From Spirometra erinaceieuropaei (taxonomy: Eukaryota; Platyhelminthes; Cestoda; Diphyllobothriidea; Diphyllobothriidae): a stretch of 64,000 bases of DNA. The position numbers were made by a program, and so were the translations under genes. Shown piece after piece: positions 11,219 to 23,221 of the stretch. The stretch's first letter is position 1. Every line of letters begins with the position of its first letter. The stretch is taken from NCBI GenBank assembly GCA_902702965.1, contig CACRXP010000393.1:450840-514839 (forward strand), written 5' to 3'. Below the pieces are notes generated by a model. The model ran no database searches and was not told the DNA's origin. It saw nothing but the letters and a program-made list of their open reading frames with translations.

Positions 11219-13010
11219 TTAGATAGGATGACGTTGCAGGTTCGTTGTGGTCCATAACTCAAATAGGTCTCCAAGTACACGGCAACCATCCTGTCCATGC
11301 ATAACGCGTCCATTAGCATGACAGAAAACATGAGTTAAGCGCTCGAGACACCCAAATTTCTGAAGGATTTCCCACAGTCTGTCGCGATTCACCGTGTCGA
11401 AGGCTTTTGTCAGATCCACAAAAATAGGGTGGAGGTGGATCCTCGTCTCCTGACACTTCTCCTATAGTAGACGGGCGGCGAAAACCATGTCGATGGACCT
11501 GCGTTAGCGGCGGAATCCGCACGGGCTTTCCGGTAGTTGACTTTGTTCCAGGTGGTCATTCAAACGGTTGAGAAGGATGCGAGCAGAGATCTTCCCGACG
11601 ATGGGTCTCTTGGGTCTTCCTGGGTCTCCCTCAGCGGCAGTTGCAAATAGCGGCGACTACGGTATAAAGCAACTCTGTTGTCCTCGGTTGGGCGACTGGC
11701 GTAGGCTTGTGCAGGTGGTTCTTCTCGGTGAGCTGATTGCTGATGATGGGATTTACGTCGCCGAAAAAGTCCTGGTGTTGTCGACGTGCGCTACCGAAGA
11801 CAACCAAGGCGGTCGACTCGACCACGTCCCTTATTTGGAACTATCAGTTCTTCATGGAGGCGAACCCGTCGGCGGCCGCGGCCGCGAGTGGAATGTTTTC
11901 GGACCTTTAGGCTAGTTAATCGTTGAGATGCAAATGTTGGGCGGACAAAGACAACAAAGAAATATTCGATTTACGGGGGGTCGCTTATCGCGAGGTCTTT
12001 TGCGCGGCTGTAGGCGAATCCGCATCCTAGAGATGACGAGGCAGTGGTCGGTCCACACGTCGGCACCCAGGATCGCCTTTGTCACCAGCACGTCGTGCCG
12101 GTCTCGCATCTGCACGAGGACATTGTCCAGCAGGTGCTAGTGCCGCGTCCCAGAATGCATCCAGGTAGCCTCCTCTCGCGTCGGAAGGCGGAAGAAAATG
12201 CTCGTCAGGATGAGGTGGTGTTCTACGCAGGTTCGCAGGTGTATGCCATTATCATTGAAGCCGTCGAGATCATGAGGCCCTAGCACTCCTTTCCACGCAG
12301 CATGGTCTGTGCGAACGTGGGCGTTGAAATCACCAAGGACAATTAATTTGTCCACCCTCGGCACTGCCGCTAGGAATGCTTGCAGGTCTTCGAAGAATTT
12401 TCGCCTTGAAGCGTCAGGGCTGGACCATAGACTCTGACGATGGTGGCGAATTTGCCTACCAGGTAAGGCAGGTGGAGGCTCAACAGGCGATCGTTGATGC
12501 CCTGCGGTAAACAGGACAGTCGTTCCACGTTGTCGGTCCGAGTGGCAAAAGCAACGCCTGCGTCCTGTCGCTCTTTCTTGGGGTGATCGCTTCAGAAGAA
12601 GATGTAACCGGCACCAACATCCTCCGGTTGGCCTTGTTCAGAGAACCGGGTCTCGTTGCGTGTAGCGATGTTCACCATGTAGCGAGCCATCTCTCGAGCC
12701 ACCAGCGTCGTCCTTCGTCCCACTCGGTTGCTCCTCGGATTGTCTAAGAGGAAACAGACATTCCGGGCCGCTCGAGTCAGCTGGCCCACCTTGCCAACGT
12801 GTGGGATAGGGCGACGGCAGGAAGGAGGCGGAAGGGGGGGCACTGATTTTGATTTGGTTGTTTTGATCGTTTGTTTTGGGTCTGCGAACCACAGTCACTG
12901 CGCGGAGGACATGACACCAGCATTTGTTTAGGAAACCTTTTCTAGTCCTGTCCCTCACGCGGTGGTACGCAATGTCGTCCCTAAATAGGGCTGCTTAGCC
13001 ATCCCAGACG
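11219..13010 (-). pseudogene. Non-LTR retrotransposon (RTE-like), endonuclease and RT remnants
   Basis: On the minus strand, from high to low coordinates: an N-terminal tract with LLDNPRSNR and ETRFSEQGQ (about 12,770-12,600), typical of the start of an APE-type endonuclease; [19 protein letters not shown] (about 12,350-12,290), containing the GDFN endonuclease motif; a segment with VLVTKAILGADVWTDH near 12,080-12,040; GKISARILLNRLNDHLEQ at about 11,600-11,545; and DLTKAFDTVNRDRLWEI at about 11,415-11,365, reverse transcriptase motif A. Stops, frameshifts and an internal deletion of roughly 150 codons between endonuclease linker and RT make it dead. RT motifs B and C are missing. The family assignment is from memory and other APE-type clades are possible. 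A small remnant of the same insertion survives in copy 2. Confidence 0.85.
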
Positions 13011-13014
13011 GCCG

Positions 13015-14110
13015 CCGAACTCCACTATGGGCCCCGTCTTTGTTTACTGAAAGAACGACCCGAATTAGCCTGGATCGCCTACGTCGTCGCTCTTGTAGTC
13101 ACCTTAGGGCTTTGGAAGTTGAGGACAGGGGGGATGCGGAAAGGTAGAGACGGGAAACCGGGTTTCTTTCACTAAACTACCTGGTGGCTGAAACATAGAC
13201 GGTAAGTAGACACATTTAACAGAACGGAATTTAACTCACAACAAGGACAACAAAAGTAACAGACTAAGTCAAGCAAGCAAAGGCGAACAAAAGATCAAGA
13301 CAACAGAGCAATATTCGGCTTACGTGGGGGGTCACTTACCCGGTGGCCACCTGTAGGGTTGTAGACGGGGCCTCACCTCAAAGATGCCGATACGGTGATC
13401 CATTCTGCCAGCGGTGGTGGGAGCGGAGTCGGGGTACCATGAGTGTGGAGATGCACACACGGATACCCTCGCCTGCTTTAGCCCGCCGGTCGAGGCGGTT
13501 GCCCGGAGTGTGGCCGCTAAGCAGCACCTAGATTTGAGGAGCCGCAGGTCAGAGCTGGGTATCAGTTAATGGACGTTAGGTGTTAAGACATAGTGAAGAA
13601 GACCGTAAGTGAGGGAAGACACAGTTGACACATACACAACAGTCTGACCATCGTCACCGACGATGCCCATGGTAAAGCGGGGACGGTAACTTGTGCGTGA
13701 ATTAGTTCATTTTGGTAACAGACTTGCACAGCATCTATCGCTCTCCCTCCACCCCCACCTGACCCTGGGAGGCGGGGGAGGGGCGCAGATGTCTGACACG
13801 GTCGAGCACGCACTTTAGCGTTCCACTCCACACATCCTGGTCCACACATTAAATGATCAGGTTTTTGACCAACAAAACAATAGGGATGTCAGGGGTCTCC
13901 GTGTGCGCGACGATTGCCGGCGACCGGGTCTGCCACCTCACCCCACAATGTTGGCATTCGTTATGATACGGAAATCTGATAACCAGAAGACGAGGTGGAG
14001 AGCATACGTAGCTTTCGATAAATTCTCGTCGAGCCAGTACAATTATACGGAAGGGGGTAGAAGTACAAACACGTCAGTGATAAGATAAATCGATTAAAGT
14101 TCGCCTTAAA
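13015..14110. repeat. GC-richer repeat block with one ~0.5 kb unit
   Basis: This block has clearly different composition from its AT-rich surroundings and matches 61,720-63,250. Its central unit (about 13,620-14,010) recurs at 17,020-17,480 and twice in tandem at 62,325-63,150. It directly follows, on the minus strand, the PLE C-terminus at 14,202-14,306, so it may be the 3' untranslated or pseudo-LTR part of that element. A splice-donor-like GGTAAGTGA on the minus strand near 13,335 is also kept in copy 2 near 62,035. Confidence 0.6.
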
Positions 14111-14119
14111 ACACAGGCT

Positions 14120-14142
14120 GGGGGTGGGAATGGGGGTGGGGG
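14120..14142 (+). other. G-quadruplex-capable tract
   Basis: The run reads G5-T-G3-AAT-G5-T-G5 on the plus strand, four G-runs with loops of one to three bases. The diverged copy at 63,254-63,288 still has at least four G-runs. It lies just past the end of the minus-strand PLE coding remnant. Confidence 0.6.
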
Positions 14143-14201
14143 TATTAGCAGTCAGTGTCAGGGACGGAGTGAGAGAGGAAGGGCGCGGGAGAGTTGTGGC
14201 G

Positions 14202-14306
14202 TTAGTCGAACTTCGACCACTGTAGGCGCGGAGCCTGAACGTGGTTCTTCTGTGCGCATAAGATCGGTTTTCGCAACCTGATGGCGGCCGCCTTTGCTGT
14301 TGCTAA
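14202..14306 (-). pseudogene. C-terminal end of a Penelope-like element
   Basis: The minus strand encodes LATAKAAAIRLRKPILCAQK and then about 14 more residues to a TAA at 14,204-14,202. The fragment closely matches the end of the longer PLE at 63,349-64,000, including the xxAIRLRKPxLCAQK signature of GIY-YIG tails in these elements. Copy 1 retains only about 34 codons, cut sharply at 14,306. Confidence 0.8.
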
Positions 14307-14689
14307 GTCCTAATTACTTATACTCGGAATGTACTGTGGTTCGTAATTTTCTGTCGGTCTAGCTTCCTCCCAGAAGCGTAAGAGGACCACAAACATTTTC
14401 GGAATGACCTCGAGGATGCACCACGCACGTTACGGGCAGAGAGAACCACTTGCTTTCAGTGAGCCGAGCCCTGCCTTACCTTCCGCCATCTGTCCTCCTT
14501 TAAGCGTGGTCACGAAATGCCGTCATTGCGAAACGACAACAAAATCTGCAGAAGAAGAAGATGCGATCACTTCACGAAAAAGTATATTGGCTTGACGTTT
14601 TGAATTCTCAATCGAACACATCAGAGACGGTTGCAGATATAGGGCAAAATCTTTCTAATCGAAAACAGTAGCAAGGCAGAGTTGTTTAT

Positions 14690-16011
14690 TGCACTCCTCG
14701 ATATTCCAATATTGTTTATTCGTTTATTCTCAGCTTATATTTCAAACGGATTTTTCTCCAAAACAAGGAAGACGTCAATGATCATTCCCATTGTAAAGTC
14801 TGGATCTAGATCAGAGGTTTAAAACTATCCGAGTGTGCACAAAACTCCGTCTCCAACCAAACGTCTTGAAAGGATAAATTCCAATCATATTCTTGATTTC
14901 TATCTAGCTAATCAGCTTCTGGGTTCTAGTCAGCAGATTTTTGCCAAAAAAGATCCTGCGAACCTCGCTACTTAGCCTTTCTGAATCTAATAACTTCTAT
15001 CCATAAGGAACAGCAGTCAGTTGTAGTTATTCACCCTGATTTTAGCAGGGCCTTTGACAAGGCGCCACACACACGTCTTTCGGTAAAATTGGAGGCAACC
15101 GGCATCCGTCCTCCTCAACTCGACTTCATCGGGTCCCACCACCCAAACGCTATCGGAATGTCATGGTTAGTAATAGTCAATCGACAGCCCACTCAATCAC
15201 GATTGGTGCACCTCAAGGCGCGATCCAGGGTCCGCTACACTTCCATCTTTACAGCAATGATATTTCGATTGAAATCAGAAATTTGCAAACGTTTATTTAT
15301 GTCGACGACCTCAAGTGTGTTTATTCATATTCTAAGGACATCGTAAATGTTTGCTTTGAAAAAAATAATTGCCGATTTACTACGCTTATGAAAATAGGGG
15401 TTCAACATGGCAGATGGAGTTTTCATCGTCCAAGTGTAGATTCATGTGTTTTGGCCCTGCCAAGCATCCTGGCACCATATATTTTTGAACGGCCCTCTTC
15501 CAGAATACTGTGCGATTCAGAACCTAGGTTTTATTTATACAAATGGGCTTACTTTATCACATCACGCAGATAGGATATCTTTTCATGCTGCGCAGATATG
15601 TGGGCTTATTTAACATATTTTTCCTTCAAGAAATGAAATTATGACTTTGTCGAATACTTATTATTTCTCTCCTCGAGTACTGCTGACATTTCATTGGTAA
15701 ACTGAACGCCTGTGATCTTACCGAAATCGAAAATGTTCAGAGTTGTTGATCGAAAATTCTGCTCTCAAGCTGCATCCGGTAGTTCTTATACTAGGATATG
15801 TCAGTTAGTGAACATTAGGTCTTTATGGATCGGAAGACTGGAAGCTTACCTGTGCTTCCTTTTTCGCATCAAATCTAGTTCAAATTCTCTGCGCATTGAC
15901 ATTGGAATTCCGAGAAACCGGTCTTATGGCATACGTAATTCGCCCATTGTGATTCCGGCGCCTCTTCCCTCTACATCTACACGCTCTCTCTCTCTTTGTA
16001 TTCAAATATAA
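14690..16011 (+). pseudogene. CR1/Jockey-like non-LTR reverse transcriptase, decayed
   Basis: Plus-strand frames give an ordered reverse transcriptase. PIVKSG appears near 14,790 and RINSNHILDFYLANQLLGSS near 14,870-14,930. DFSRAFDKAPH (about 15,040-15,070) is motif A with its Asp. IGAPQGAIQGPLHFHLYSND (about 15,200-15,260) is motif B, and FIYVDDLKCV (about 15,290-15,320) is motif C with both Asp residues. Thumb-like segments follow (LGFIYTNGLTLSHHADRIS near 15,520-15,575) and then ENVQRVVDRKFCS and RICQLVNIRSLWIGRLEAYL (about 15,725-15,850). Stops and at least three frameshifts break it, although A, B and C are recognisable. The endonuclease part is missing. CR1 versus Jockey cannot be settled by eye. 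Confidence 0.85.
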
Positions 16012-17000
16012 CTTTCTTTGCAACGATCATTCGCTAGAACATAGTTCATCGACTTAATTATCGATATTCAAATCGAAATTACACAGGCACCTTACTACAG
16101 AAAGCCTAAAGTCGCTACTGACAGTTTCGTTCACGAACACTAAAATCGGAACTTTAGAAATGATCCTTCTAGAATTTAGTGGTATATTATACAGGTTATG
16201 CTTATTGAAATGGAAACTCTCGCTTAGACTTTTACAACTCCCCGGTATTGGTTGACTACCAAACCCACTGTTATTTTTTCTTCCCTTTAGCGACGATTTT
16301 TACGGTTTCTTGATGGCACCCCCTCATTTCAAACTCAAGCGATCTGTTGACGATCACGGCGGACTCCTGTGCTTTCGCCATCTGCTAATAGTTTGGTCAA
16401 TCAGCAAGGATGTATCATTGTCGCATATTCCCACACATTAATGGCCGTAATGTCACCTCCTCGGCTGAAATTTAAGCAGACTGTAATCGATCGCGTTTGG
16501 GTTCTTCTCATCTCGCCACCTTGGCAGTTGCTTCCATTGTTAACTCAAAATATTAGCGTCGCATCGACAGCGAATAGCCTCATCTGACTTAAGAATTCTA
16601 CTTTGACGATGTCCGTTTCGGACCCTTATATGTTATCACATGCAGGACGGTCTAGTCCGACCCGCATTTTACCTTTCCGTGAGCAACAGATTTTTTTTAT
16701 AAACCATTTAAATCATATTAATTTTCCCTTTTTAGAAGGAGCTTTCTTCAATTTTGCTAGTCATTTTTCATATCAGACTTTCTATTCTATAAGCGCGGAA
16801 TGATCACTTTTTAGTGTCTACCTAGGTGTCCTAAAATTAACTCAAAATGTATGTTTTCTTTCTATCCGAAGGCAGAGCATTCTAAAGTCCAAGCACCGTC
16901 CGAATGGAAATGTGTCCTTGCCCCACCCGACATAGTCCAGGCCGTACCGCGGACACGCTTCTTTGCTAGGCGGTAAGCGCAATCCAGGTAGTCGTGATGT
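16012..17000. other. No gene recognised
   Basis: Part of this may be LINE 3' sequence. Several open frames under 75 codons occur with no recognisable content. Confidence 0.4.
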
Positions 17001-17009
17001 GGAGGGCGC

Positions 17010-17480
17010 AGAAAGTGTGGTAGTTTGTATGTGCGCTATTAATCACTACAGTTCGACCGACGGGCCCGACCATGTCCACCGTTTGCGCCGCAGCATGATG
17101 AAGCAGGGACGGCGACTTGTGCGTGAATCAGTTTATCGTAGTAGTAGACTTACACAGCATCGACTGCACTCCCTCCTTCTCCCCAACCTGGGTCCGGTGT
17201 CAAGATAGAGTCAACAAGAGTGGAGGCAGTAAAGGGCTCAGGTGGACGGCTCGGTCGAGATCACATCTTGTCGTTCCAGTCCATACACCCTGTTCCACAT
17301 AACAAATGACCAGGATTTTTAACAACAACAGCAATGGGGAGTGGCAAGGATCACAGTGTGAGCGACGTCCGCCGGCAACTGGGTCCGCCACAGCACCCCG
17401 CGATTTTAGCATTTGTTATGGTATGCAAATCTGATAACGCCTGCCATAATCCATAAGGTCCCCGTATTGGTCCAGCGCAG
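17010..17480. repeat. Stand-alone copy of the ~0.5 kb repeat unit
   Basis: It shares ordered blocks with 62,325-62,785 and 13,620-14,010, such as GACCATGTCCACCGT, TAGACTTACACAGCATC, GTGTCAAGATAGAGTCAA, AAATGACCAGGATTTT and GATAACGCCTGCCATAATCC. It lies outside both segmental copies, so the unit is a dispersed repeat. Confidence 0.7.
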
Positions 17481-20400
17481 TCATCACGCGGTCCGTTTAG
17501 GGGGTAATTTACGAGAATTTGATGACGATCGCTTCACCATTTGCAAGAAGTTTTGTGTTGCTATGTTCAAAAAGCTGGAAAACTCCTTACCCGGTAACAT
17601 TTTTTCGGTTTTCGCACGTGAAGTTCATGACTCCAGACATGCTACGAACATGATTAGAGGACGCAGTTCGCTATATGGGTTGCCACGTAGGCGAATACCA
17701 AATGATTTATCAATCTGACGATGACTCGCCATGATACTGTGTGGTCAGCTCACGAAATCGTAGACTGCTTGAGGGGATAATGTGCACATTATTAACAGAA
17801 CCAAGACGAAATCCCGTTCACGCGATTCTGAACGAGTTTCCTCAAGTAAAGTGAAAACAACCAAAACATGTGTCCTGTTGCCGACGAGTAGGTAGATGGA
17901 GGAGAAGGAGGACGTGTTCTGTGGACGACCGTTCTTATTCTCACAGCCTGCAAACACACGTCTTCCAAATCGTGAAATGACGCAGCACTGTATTTGTAGC
18001 CCAGAGCGCTCTGGAACACTTCGACCTATGGCCTACCGGTCGTGGATAACGTTGCAGTATATTTAGGCCCACGTTGTTGCTGTCGTCGATAAGCCGTTTC
18101 GAGTGCCATTAGTTAGGCCGCATGCGTAAACAAAGACGTCAGGTGTGCTCCATGCCACAGTACTCACTAACTGGCCACCAAATTTAATGCGTTCATCTCC
18201 CTTCCGGCCTGGTTCGATGTTCAGTACCTGGTCATGTCATCCTTCCAACTTAGGTCGTGAATCTACACCGTCCGCTGTCGATAACAGCCCTCTAGGTGTG
18301 CATGAGGATACGCTGTATAGAAGCTTTGCATATGAGCCACATCTTTGACGTCAATGAAAAACACCAATGAAGCTCATGTAGTCGAAATTCCGACTGTGAT
18401 GCTCTGTTTCCTGGAGGCAAACTAAAAGCGAAGAAGAACTAGGGACACTCGATGTTGCCCAAAAGCTAATAAGAGCTGAGACCGATCAGCAATGACTATG
18501 CAAATCTGCCTAATTAGTTTTAAATTTATACGCAGCGGGTTATGCATGAGCGGTCACCATGTGCCCTTTGGTTGTGTATGGGAATAGGTCTAAGGGTAAC
18601 TTTACAAACGACCACCCAATTTGGCGACAAGTTATAACAAATTTGGATAGGCTGCTTAACAGAAGTGCCGGTGGTTTTAAATCCAACTGCGCTGCTATAT
18701 CCCACGAGGCCGCGCTGAAGGCGAATAAAAACCGGGACACTCGGTCTTGTACAAGTGCCATTTAGAATTGGCCCTGACCAATCAATCCTGACTATCCAAG
18801 TCTATGTTCAAATTATTTTTTTGTCCTAAATCCGCCCCGTCGCATGTGACACACTATTCGAGGCAAAAGAAGGCAAAACTGTTCACCAAGATTGTTTATT
18901 TGCTAGCATGCATATCATTTACGTCCACAGCATTCCAACGAGGCGGAATACAGCGACTGAAGACAATGCTGAAACAGTGAGATAGTTGCTTGGTTAAAAA
19001 AACAAAATCAAACAAAACAAACGACAATTTTCAGAAGGGTTGCCAGTATTCCTCTGATTCTGTTTTGGAGGAAATAATCCATTCAGGCACATCAAACAAA
19101 AGTATTATTCGGAGGCTACGCTCAAGATGGTCCGATGCATGCAGTCTTAAATTACAGAAAGAATGCCTACTTTGGAGAACCTGCCTGGAAGGGGCTGTTG
19201 ACGCACCTAATTGCAAATTGTAAGCATAGTCGTCAATTCCACTTATCTATGATGCACGGAAAACCCAACAAGAACACCTTTATCCAGTTGCCTCGACTGC
19301 TATTAATTAATCAATCTGCACACATTTTCAAGGACGTTCCACTGAAGTGACCGAAAGCCCTTACTTCGTGCACAAAATGTGTGCTACTTACCTATTGTGA
19401 TCATCCTTGGCCCTAAAAGGACCGAAAATAATGCAAATGTCAAATTAAAATAGCAAATGATTTGCACCTGCTGACAAAAAACTTCATTAAGGAATTATGG
19501 AGTTCCGTCCGTGCCGCCAGTCGCGTCAAATTATGCTAGCAAACGTAGAAAACCTCGAATGATGAGCCCCTGCAAAACCAGTCTTTAAAGTCTCAAATTA
19601 AAATGCCAAGGCTCCTTTTTGTCTTCCCATTCACGGAAATCGTTTAACTTGTACGAATGCCAGGCGCATTTGCCACATATATCTGCATCCAACATGAATC
19701 AAATTATTGATTTCCAAATGAGGGCGTTGAGGACATCGCCTACTGGTGCAAGCTAGAAGCTGACGGATCTGCGCCTAATCGTTTTTTCTTCATCGTCTAC
19801 TCTTAAGACCGATGCAAAGAACATAAATTGCACATTTGAATGCCCCGTGTGACTTTGCGCCTTAACTGCAACTGTCTGTCGCGACAGGTGGAAGTGCGTC
19901 CTTAACAATGCATTTGCACATCTCTCATGTAAAGTTCGAGGGTGGGAGAATGACTGAGGAGTCACAACCCACTCCGTTGTGACAGGGAGGGGAAAAAGTG
20001 GGAGAAACCCTGTCTGAGCTTTTATCCAATGACGTGGTTTGAGGCATTAGTCATAAACCTAGGGGGAGCAGTTGGCTCACGGTCTGCAAACAACGAATAT
20101 AAACTTACTCTTTGAAGTCGTTCCGCCTGTCTTGCCGCCTGAAGAACCTAAGATATAGAAGGGATTGTCCATGTGGGTAAACAGTCAAGAACGCCATAAT
20201 ACAACGTTCTGTTAATCGGCACAGATAAGATGAAGTGTACTTTGTTTTAGCGTTTTTTTATAGTCCACATGCGTGATGCAAATATTTGAAGTACTCAGGA
20301 AATCTATTATGCAACGGCCAATTAAGTGTAGACTCACCAGTTAGCTTTTCTGTAGTCGCTGGCAAATTCATTTGGCCTCGACACCCATTGTTTCAGGGAG

Positions 20401-22290
20401 GCATACGAATTTAATTATTGATAGTCTTTGACAAATCTGAGAGCGATTGTTACTCCGCATGTGCTATTCAGTGAGCATCCAGACGCAGACATACTGCACG
20501 TGAATAGCTTTTATAGTGTCGCAAGTATCTGGACATATTGCGTAGGATTTTACTGCTCGAAAACCACAGTTTCCCTGATATACACTCGCCTTCACTGTCC
20601 GCATAGCAGACCCATGTTAACTTCTCGCATGGGCCCATCCGGTCACATGTGCTTCTACGAAATCAGAGTTCACTTCAATATAAACACCACAAAAATACAC
20701 TTTGCACACCCTAAAACGCTGCCGTATCCGACACTAACAACTCATATACGTCAGCATAACCGCGGCTAACAGCCTTATTATCCCCAACCAATCCTACTGT
20801 CTCGAACTCAACCCGTCTTCACCGTACCACAGATGTAGATCGCGCCTCGGCCTGGCAGTCATTTGTGAATCCGTCGCACAGAGGTGTCAGAAGCACCAAC
20901 ATACACGCACCTCACTCACTTCAATTGCCCATAGTGTCCACGCACATTCACAAATTACATGGACCTTTTAGGTCCTATGCGCCTTCATGAAAACCTGTGA
21001 TAAATACACGACTACATCACCAGACATTCCTCAACCAGCACGTGTTCCATGCATAAATTAATCCAGAAGCCCACAAAACGGCACATTTCACGCAAAATGC
21101 AAATGTGTCCCTCAGTTCCTTTCTCTTCATAGGACGTTCATTCGGCTAACATAATGACACGCACGTGGTATGCAGAAAGGCCCAATACTTGTTAGTCCAC
21201 CGAAATATTTATTAACATTTGTGCCGCTAATGATTTTGGCAAATGTTCACAGTTAAAAACGCGATGCCCCGTGTGGAGGATGACAGCCAAAATGCAAGTT
21301 CTTGACGCACGAATGTTCAGCAGGCAAAACACCAGACTTAACATTAAAACATTGCCTTTGGCAACCGTGACCAGCTAGGTAAATGTATGTGAGAGATTCC
21401 TTCGAATAAGCATGACGTAAGCGTTCAGTTTTCTTGCATAAATGTTATTTTCCAGGTACAGGGAGGGAAATTATTAGTTCGGCCACATGGACTGTTTAGT
21501 AAAAGCTATGAGGGCAACGATAGGGTAAAGCACCCCAATTATCTGTCGGCATACTGCGACTCGTGTCATGCGGCAAAGGAGGAACTGGAGGGTTTCACGT
21601 GTGGGACAGCAACTCAGACAGAAAGTTGACGGAATATAGGAAAACAAATAGACGGTCGGCGCCAAAAAAGATATTTTCGTGCAAAATTATAAATGTATTA
21701 CGGCATGCAGCTGCGTGTTCTGTGGCGTTCCATCTTGAAAAAATGTCTGATCAGCGAAAAACTGGACCTATTCCCTGGCAGACAACTCCGTTATTTTTCG
21801 ATTCATTTTTAGCTGTTTTCCTTTTTTTTATCCGCACCTGGGTTAAAATGCCGGTCATCAAAACTTAGCTAGATTTCACAAGTACATACATTGGCACACG
21901 ATTCATAGACTACAGACAGCTTATTGGAATCTTTCACCATATCGAATTCCAAATATTTGTCGTTTTGTTAACCTTCATTAAAAGTCAAATTTACGATTCG
22001 GAGGTCTACATGGCTCAGAAAAATCTTAAAGAGGACGCACATTTTACTAACACGTCGAGCCACTTGTCATCTGTTCCGAAAAAATTTCCGGAACAAACAG
22101 GATGGCAGACTCAAGTCAAATAGTGGGGAAGCCGAACATCTTGCACTGGCGGATCTATGCTAGTCTGGAAATACCACAGCTTGCTTTAAGTAACTGTAGA
22201 GTTAATAAGTTAGCCATTGAAGCAGTTTACAATGGTTTGATTTTGTAGTCACAAATTGTGTTCGAAGGTTGATTTGTAAATATGATGAAC
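17481..22290. other. Long stretch with nothing recognised
   Basis: I found no protein family, RNA gene, tandem repeat or matching terminal repeats. A peptide at about 17,560-17,630 (+) faintly resembles a LINE C-terminal tail but is too short to call. The 20.4-20.95 kb part is C-rich on the plus strand without an identifiable element. Confidence 0.4.
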
Positions 22291-22296
22291 ACTTAC

Positions 22297-22407
22297 CAGC
22301 AGGAGGCGGTTTTGTTGTAGTTGTAGTTGCTCGTTTGGTGGCCGACGTCGTTGTCGTTATTAGTGCCGGTATGGTCGGCGTTGTCGTCGACAAGTCCTGC
22401 ACGACGG
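22297..22407 (-). CDS. Thr-rich exon candidate, diverged copy (111 bp)
   Basis: On the minus strand this block starts after an acceptor-like CACTTCCAG and ends before a donor-like GTAAGT (22,296-22,291). It is 111 bases, split as 2 + 36 codons + 1, so it is phase 1 at both ends and removable without frame change. The reading starts VVQDLSTTTPTIP and ends ATTTTTKPPPA, about half Thr, Pro and Ser, as in O-glycosylated mucin-like stretches. Homologous blocks at 26,236-26,343 (108 bp) and 28,863-28,955 (93 bp) keep the splice sites, the symmetric phase and the VxQDL start. The protein, its other exons and its expression are unknown. No transcript evidence exists here. Confidence 0.4.
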
Positions 22408-22612
22408 CTGGAAGTGGCAAAATGTTTGATTTTCAATAGGTCACTGCATAGTTGGCTGTCAGCCTGGGATGTGAGCATGCCACCCTTTTCCACCCTACCT
22501 ACACTCAACCGCACTCCTCAAACATACGCATATCAGTGGCTACTCTACGCACGCTCGATTACTAACGCCTCCACCTCTGGACCACTTTCGCATGGTTGTT
22601 CTTGAAAGACGA

Positions 22613-22720
22613 TTTTCGGACGGACACATTATAAGGAATACACTGCACCAAACCGGAAATGCAGTCCATACTTGATACAAGGCGCCTTTCTCGAATTCCC
22701 CCGAATTCCGCGGTGAGAAC
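22613..22720 (-). CDS. Conserved Cys-containing block, diverged copy
   Basis: The minus strand reads GVLTAEFGGIRERR and then MDCISGLVQCIPYNVSVRK (22,669-22,613). The counterparts at 26,523-26,585 and 29,135-29,197 read RDCVSSVVQCGLYDVSNSMR and RDCVSGLLKRGLYDVSIGMR, each followed by one more Lys. Many differences between the 22.6 and 26.5 kb copies are synonymous third-position changes (GAC/GAT, TGC kept, TCC/TCG, GTG/GTT, CAG/CAA, TGT/TGC), which points to past selection on protein. A stop follows 10-18 codons downstream in each copy and I cannot define the exon ends. It lies about 200 bases upstream, on the minus strand, of the Thr-rich exon. Confidence 0.35.
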
Positions 22721-23049
22721 GCCCTGCGCCCAATGTAGAAAATATTGCATGGTCTCATCGAGGAAGAGAAATGCACTGGATGAAATGACCCGGGTTTCAA
22801 ACGCCCAACTTGAGGACAGTTGCATAGACAGGTGTTTCGTGGTTTGGTGATTGATAGACATGAACTTCTGAGCTAGTTTTTAGCTTCCACCAATACGGGA
22901 CTACTCTTGACGGTTTGATTATTGATGGGTGATGAAAGTGCTCATACAGCCACATTTTACATTGGTGACAGATCACGCTGCATCCGCCTGATTTTAACTC
23001 CCATGGCTAGTTGATGAGTGATCATGATCAATTCACTTGTTGTCCGCTT

Positions 23050-23215
23050 GTGTTTAAACACGGATATTTTGAAGATTGGGACATCTATAGTGTCCTTGTC
23101 TCTCAATATGATGCTAACTTATGGATATGCGTAGGACGAATATAGAATTTTAGGGGTACGATTTCATAAAGCAGAACGAAATAAGACAGCACTATTAGCG
23201 AACTTTGAGTGCAGT
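23050..23215. repeat. Diverged repeat, also at 24,740-24,885
   Basis: The block with TGGGACATCTATAGTGTCC, TCTCAATATGATGCTAACTT and TGGATATGCGTAGG matches 24,785-24,870 across the assembly gap. It appears to continue past the transposon at 24,886-25,384, which makes 23,160 a probable empty site for that insertion. The nature of the repeat is unknown. Confidence 0.5.
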
Positions 23216-23221
23216 AGAGAT

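Larger units (their letters stand above)
1..14306. repeat. Segmental duplication, copy 1
   Basis: This segment aligns by eye, in the same order and orientation, with about 53,520-63,453. In the tRNA-like stretch identity is roughly 85-90 %; around 7,060-7,560 and 9,840-9,930 it is clearly higher. Copy 1 alone carries 2,650-4,845, the transposon at 6,333-6,835, a third unit of the 0.55 kb tandem repeat and the LINE body at about 11,335-13,015. The match ends inside a PLE C-terminus at 14,306. The left boundary lies outside the window, because copy 1 begins within the right arm of an inverted-repeat element that is complete beside copy 2. Confidence 0.9.

Noticed and set aside
14020..14060. Minus-strand CTCGACGAG, a short loop and CGAAAGC, hammerhead-like, also in copy 2
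   Set aside because: There is an extra base in the core, stem II would be two pairs, stem I does not form, and the copy-2 core has a further change.
17413..17718. Peptide faintly like a LINE C-terminal tail
   Set aside because: Only a handful of residues match, and the region partly overlaps the 0.5 kb repeat unit.
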